A stretch of DNA of 64,000 bases, taken from DATLMR01 sp964615905. Its GTDB lineage: Bacteria; Acidobacteriota; Blastocatellia; UBA7656. Positions 62,139-64,000 of this stretch are shown piece by piece (within the stretch, counting starts at the first letter, position 1; each line of letters starts with the position of its first letter). Where the stretch lies: positions 31,071 to 95,070 of the forward strand of contig CAZTUB010000020.1 of assembly GCA_964615905.1 (NCBI GenBank), read 5' to 3'. A program made the position numbers and the translations under genes. The notes under the pieces were generated by a model. The model saw only the letters and a list, made by a program, of their open reading frames with translations, was not told the DNA's origin and made no database searches.

Positions 62139-62966
62139 TTGAATCGAAAAATCCGCGCGCTGATCGTCGACGACGAATCACTTGCCCGCGAGGCGCTGCT
62201 GGTGCTGCTCAACGATGACCCCGAAATCGAAGTGATTGCCGAGTGCCGCAACGGGAAAGAGGCGGTGACGGTGATCCGCGAGCAGGGGCCGGACGTTGTC
62301 TTTCTTGACATCCAGATGCCGGAAATGGACGGGTTTCAGGTGGTCGAAGAGGTCGGGGCCAGGCGGATGCCCGTCACTATTTTCGTCACCGCGTATGACA
62401 AGCACGCCCTGCGCGCGTTCGAGGCGCACGCGCTCGACTACCTGCTCAAGCCTTTCGACCACGACCGCTTCGACACAGCTTTGCAAAGGGCCAAGACTTT
62501 TGTCCGGCAGCAGAAACTCGGCGAAATCAGCGAGAGCCTGTTGGCCGCGCTTCAGGGCTTGAAATCAAAAGACGGCGAATCACCTTCGGGGGCGGATTAC
62601 AGAAAACCGGAAAGGGCGGCCCATCAAGAACCGATCGACCGGGTGGCCATTAAATCAGGCGGGCGCGTCTATTTTCTGAAGGCCGAAGAGATCGATTGGG
62701 TGGAAGGCGCGGGCGATTATTTAACTCTGCACAGCGGCAGCCAAACCCACCTGATTCGCGAAACGATGGGGAACTTTCACGCCAAATTGGATCCAAAGAA
62801 ATTCTTGAGAATCCACCGTTCGACGTTAGTTAATATCGAGCGCATCAAAGACATCCGACCCCTTTATAAAGGCGAATACGTCGTCACATTGACCAGCGGC
62901 ATAGCCCTGAAAGCGAGCCGCGGTTATCGCCATGAGATTCAATCACTACTGGACGAAGCCCGATAG
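62139..62966 (+). CDS. LytTR-family response regulator
   Basis: 275 aa, TTG start with AAGGAG inside the kinase 3' end. Receiver: ALIVDDESLAREAL, VVFLDIQMPEMDG (phospho-Asp), IFVTAYDKHALRAFEAHALDYLLKPF. LytTR DNA-binding domain: RVAIKSGGRVYFLKAEEIDWVEGAGDYLTLHSGSQTHLIRETMGNFHAKLDPKKFLRIHRSTLVNIERIK. Typical AlgR/AgrA/LytR architecture, binding direct repeats in promoters. Partner of the LytS-type kinase. Confidence 0.95.
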   Translation: MNRKIRALIVDDESLAREALLVLLNDDPEIEVIAECRNGKEAVTVIREQGPDVVFLDIQMPEMDGFQVVEEVGARRMPVTIFVTAYDKHALRAFEAHALDYLLKPFDHDRFDTALQRAKTFVRQQKLGEISESLLAALQGLKSKDGESPSGADYRKPERAAHQEPIDRVAIKSGGRVYFLKAEEIDWVEGAGDYLTLHSGSQTHLIRETMGNFHAKLDPKKFLRIHRSTLVNIERIKDIRPLYKGEYVVTLTSGIALKASRGYRHEIQSLLDEAR

Positions 62967-63125
62967 ACCCATCAACGCACTGGTCCAATCTGCCTTATCT
63001 TGCCGTCAACCCGCCGCTTTTCTCCCCCGATTCGTCGCAAACCCGTTCCCGGCCTTTTTAGTGAAACGTATCAACTTATCGTTAGCCGAAAGCTAATGAT
63101 TATCCTGAGTGAGGGAAGGGAAAAT

Positions 63126-64000
63126 ATGCTTAAAAGATGCCTGGTTGTTACAGCCCTGATTATGTTCACGGTCGGTTTCGCCGCCACCGACATTTTGGGA
63201 CGGCAGAATGTGACGGCTAAAACTCAGCCTGCGGACGACGAGTCGGCGAAGAAGGCGGATGCGTTCCTGTCTCAGTGGGACAAGAACGATATGCCGGGAG
63301 GTGCGGTCGGTGTGGTTAAAGACGGTAGGCTCGTGTACAAACGCGGCTTCGGGATGGCGAATCTCGACTACGACGTTCCGAACACGCCTTTGACCCGGTT
63401 TAATCTCGCTTCAGTTTCAAAACCATTTACGGCGTTCAGCATCGCTCTTTTGGCGCAGCAGGGGAAATTGTCGCTCGACGACGACATCCGCAAGTACGTC
63501 CCCGAGATGCCGAAGTACGACGAGACGATCACGATCCGGCATTTGATCCATCATACGAGCGGCATCCGTGAATATGAGGCGTTAGTCCGTTTTGGCGGGC
63601 TTGACACCGATAAAGCCTACTCCCCCAAAACCATATTGAATATTGTAGCGCGTCAAAAGAATCTCAATTTCAAACCGGGCGCAGAGTATTCGTATAGTAA
63701 TTCCGGTTATTTTTTGTTGGGAATCATCGTCGAGCGCGTGAGCGGGAAATCTCTGCGGGCGTTTGCCGAGGAGAACATTTTCAAGCCTCTGGGCATGAAG
63801 AATACTCTGTTTTTCGATAACCGCTTCGAGGTCGTCAAAAACCGGGCGCATGGTTATCGGGTCGGCCCGGATAAAAGTATCCGCGCCCGCTCTTCATTGA
63901 ATGACCTTGTTGGCGACGGCGGTGTATTAACGACCGTCGAAGACTTGTATTTGTGGGATCAAAATTTTTATGAGCCGAAGGTCGGAAACAAAGAGTTGAT
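63126..64000 (+). CDS. Secreted serine hydrolase (class C beta-lactamase-like), 3' end outside window
   Basis: First 291 codons from ATG 63126 (GAGGGAAGGG upstream). Signal peptide CLVVTALIMFTVGFAATDIL. LASVSKPFTAFSIALLAQQGKLSLDDDIRKYVPEMP contains the SxxK catalytic box (SVSK). HLIHHTSGIREY is the family 'LLTHTSG' motif. YSYSNSGYFLLGIIVERVSGKS has the YxN box. Such proteins (PF00144) include penicillin-binding peptidases and esterases. Substrate unknown; the HxG/KTG-type box lies beyond the edge. Confidence 0.93.
   Translation, partial: MLKRCLVVTALIMFTVGFAATDILGRQNVTAKTQPADDESAKKADAFLSQWDKNDMPGGAVGVVKDGRLVYKRGFGMANLDYDVPNTPLTRFNLASVSKPFTAFSIALLAQQGKLSLDDDIRKYVPEMPKYDETITIRHLIHHTSGIREYEALVRFGGLDTDKAYSPKTILNIVARQKNLNFKPGAEYSYSNSGYFLLGIIVERVSGKSLRAFAEENIFKPLGMKNTLFFDNRFEVVKNRAHGYRVGPDKSIRARSSLNDLVGDGGVLTTVEDLYLWDQNFYEPKVGNKEL

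Overview
The window looks like a bacterial chromosome segment, most probably from an Acidobacteriota (Blastocatellia-like) genome. This rests on moderate-to-high GC, giant RHS/PKD and Kelch/HYR surface proteins, Reg_prop hybrid sensors, LytS/LytTR pairs and many secreted orphan families. No rRNA or complete tRNA is present, so the taxonomic call is an inference.

Layout. 1-9174 (minus) is the first 3058 codons of a giant secreted protein: Ig-like/CARDB-like domains, an NHL-type propeller, eight PKD-like repeats, then about 25 YD (RHS) repeats running off the left edge. 9.6-18.5 kb holds small secreted and membrane proteins, a sialidase-like protein, an S41 peptidase, a Nudix hydrolase and a GrpB-family protein, with several decayed integron attC sites. 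18.5-29 kb is a formate-respiration block on the minus strand: a Tat-exported selenocysteine formate dehydrogenase (fdnG-like alpha, Fe-S beta, cytochrome b gamma), a porin, a MobB-like P-loop protein, a DUF2231 membrane protein and FdhE, plus a plus-strand winged-helix regulator with an inverted-repeat operator candidate. 29-36 kb alternates minus-strand housekeeping-type genes (PP2C phosphatase, B12/radical SAM enzyme) with plus-strand genes lying between attC-like sites (VOC protein, pyrophosphatase, GH64-like glucanase, HEAT protein). It ends in a truncated tyrosine recombinase and a tRNA-Met 3' fragment. A second, decayed copy of that fragment lies about 19 kb upstream at 17.3 kb. 36.7-45.1 kb (minus) is a signalling block: a lone receiver, a Kelch/HYR surface protein, a broken receiver duplicate, a NarL-type regulator and a Reg_prop sensor kinase.

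45.4-60.8 kb is the most distinctive part: a nearly continuous integron cassette array without an integrase. About 15 plus-strand genes are each followed by a roughly 90-bp attC site (RYYYAAC ... GTTRRRY ends with palindromic arms). Cassettes encode VOC proteins, a secreted orphan protein, a glycolipid-binding domain protein, DUF2784/DUF998/DUF3592 membrane proteins, a 675-aa propeller protein, a Tat-dependent sulfatase, a methyltransferase, a degenerate GIY-YIG-like protein and a peptidase-like/lipoprotein pair. One attC is split by an IS110-family (IS1111 type) element. The window closes with a LytS/LytTR two-component pair and a truncated serine hydrolase.

The main points for a second look are the CALIN-type cassette array and its dispersed outliers, the IS1111 element in an attC site, the selenoprotein formate dehydrogenase with an unusual Gly/Ala/Gln-rich insert, and an undescribed secreted family with one copy outside and one inside the array.
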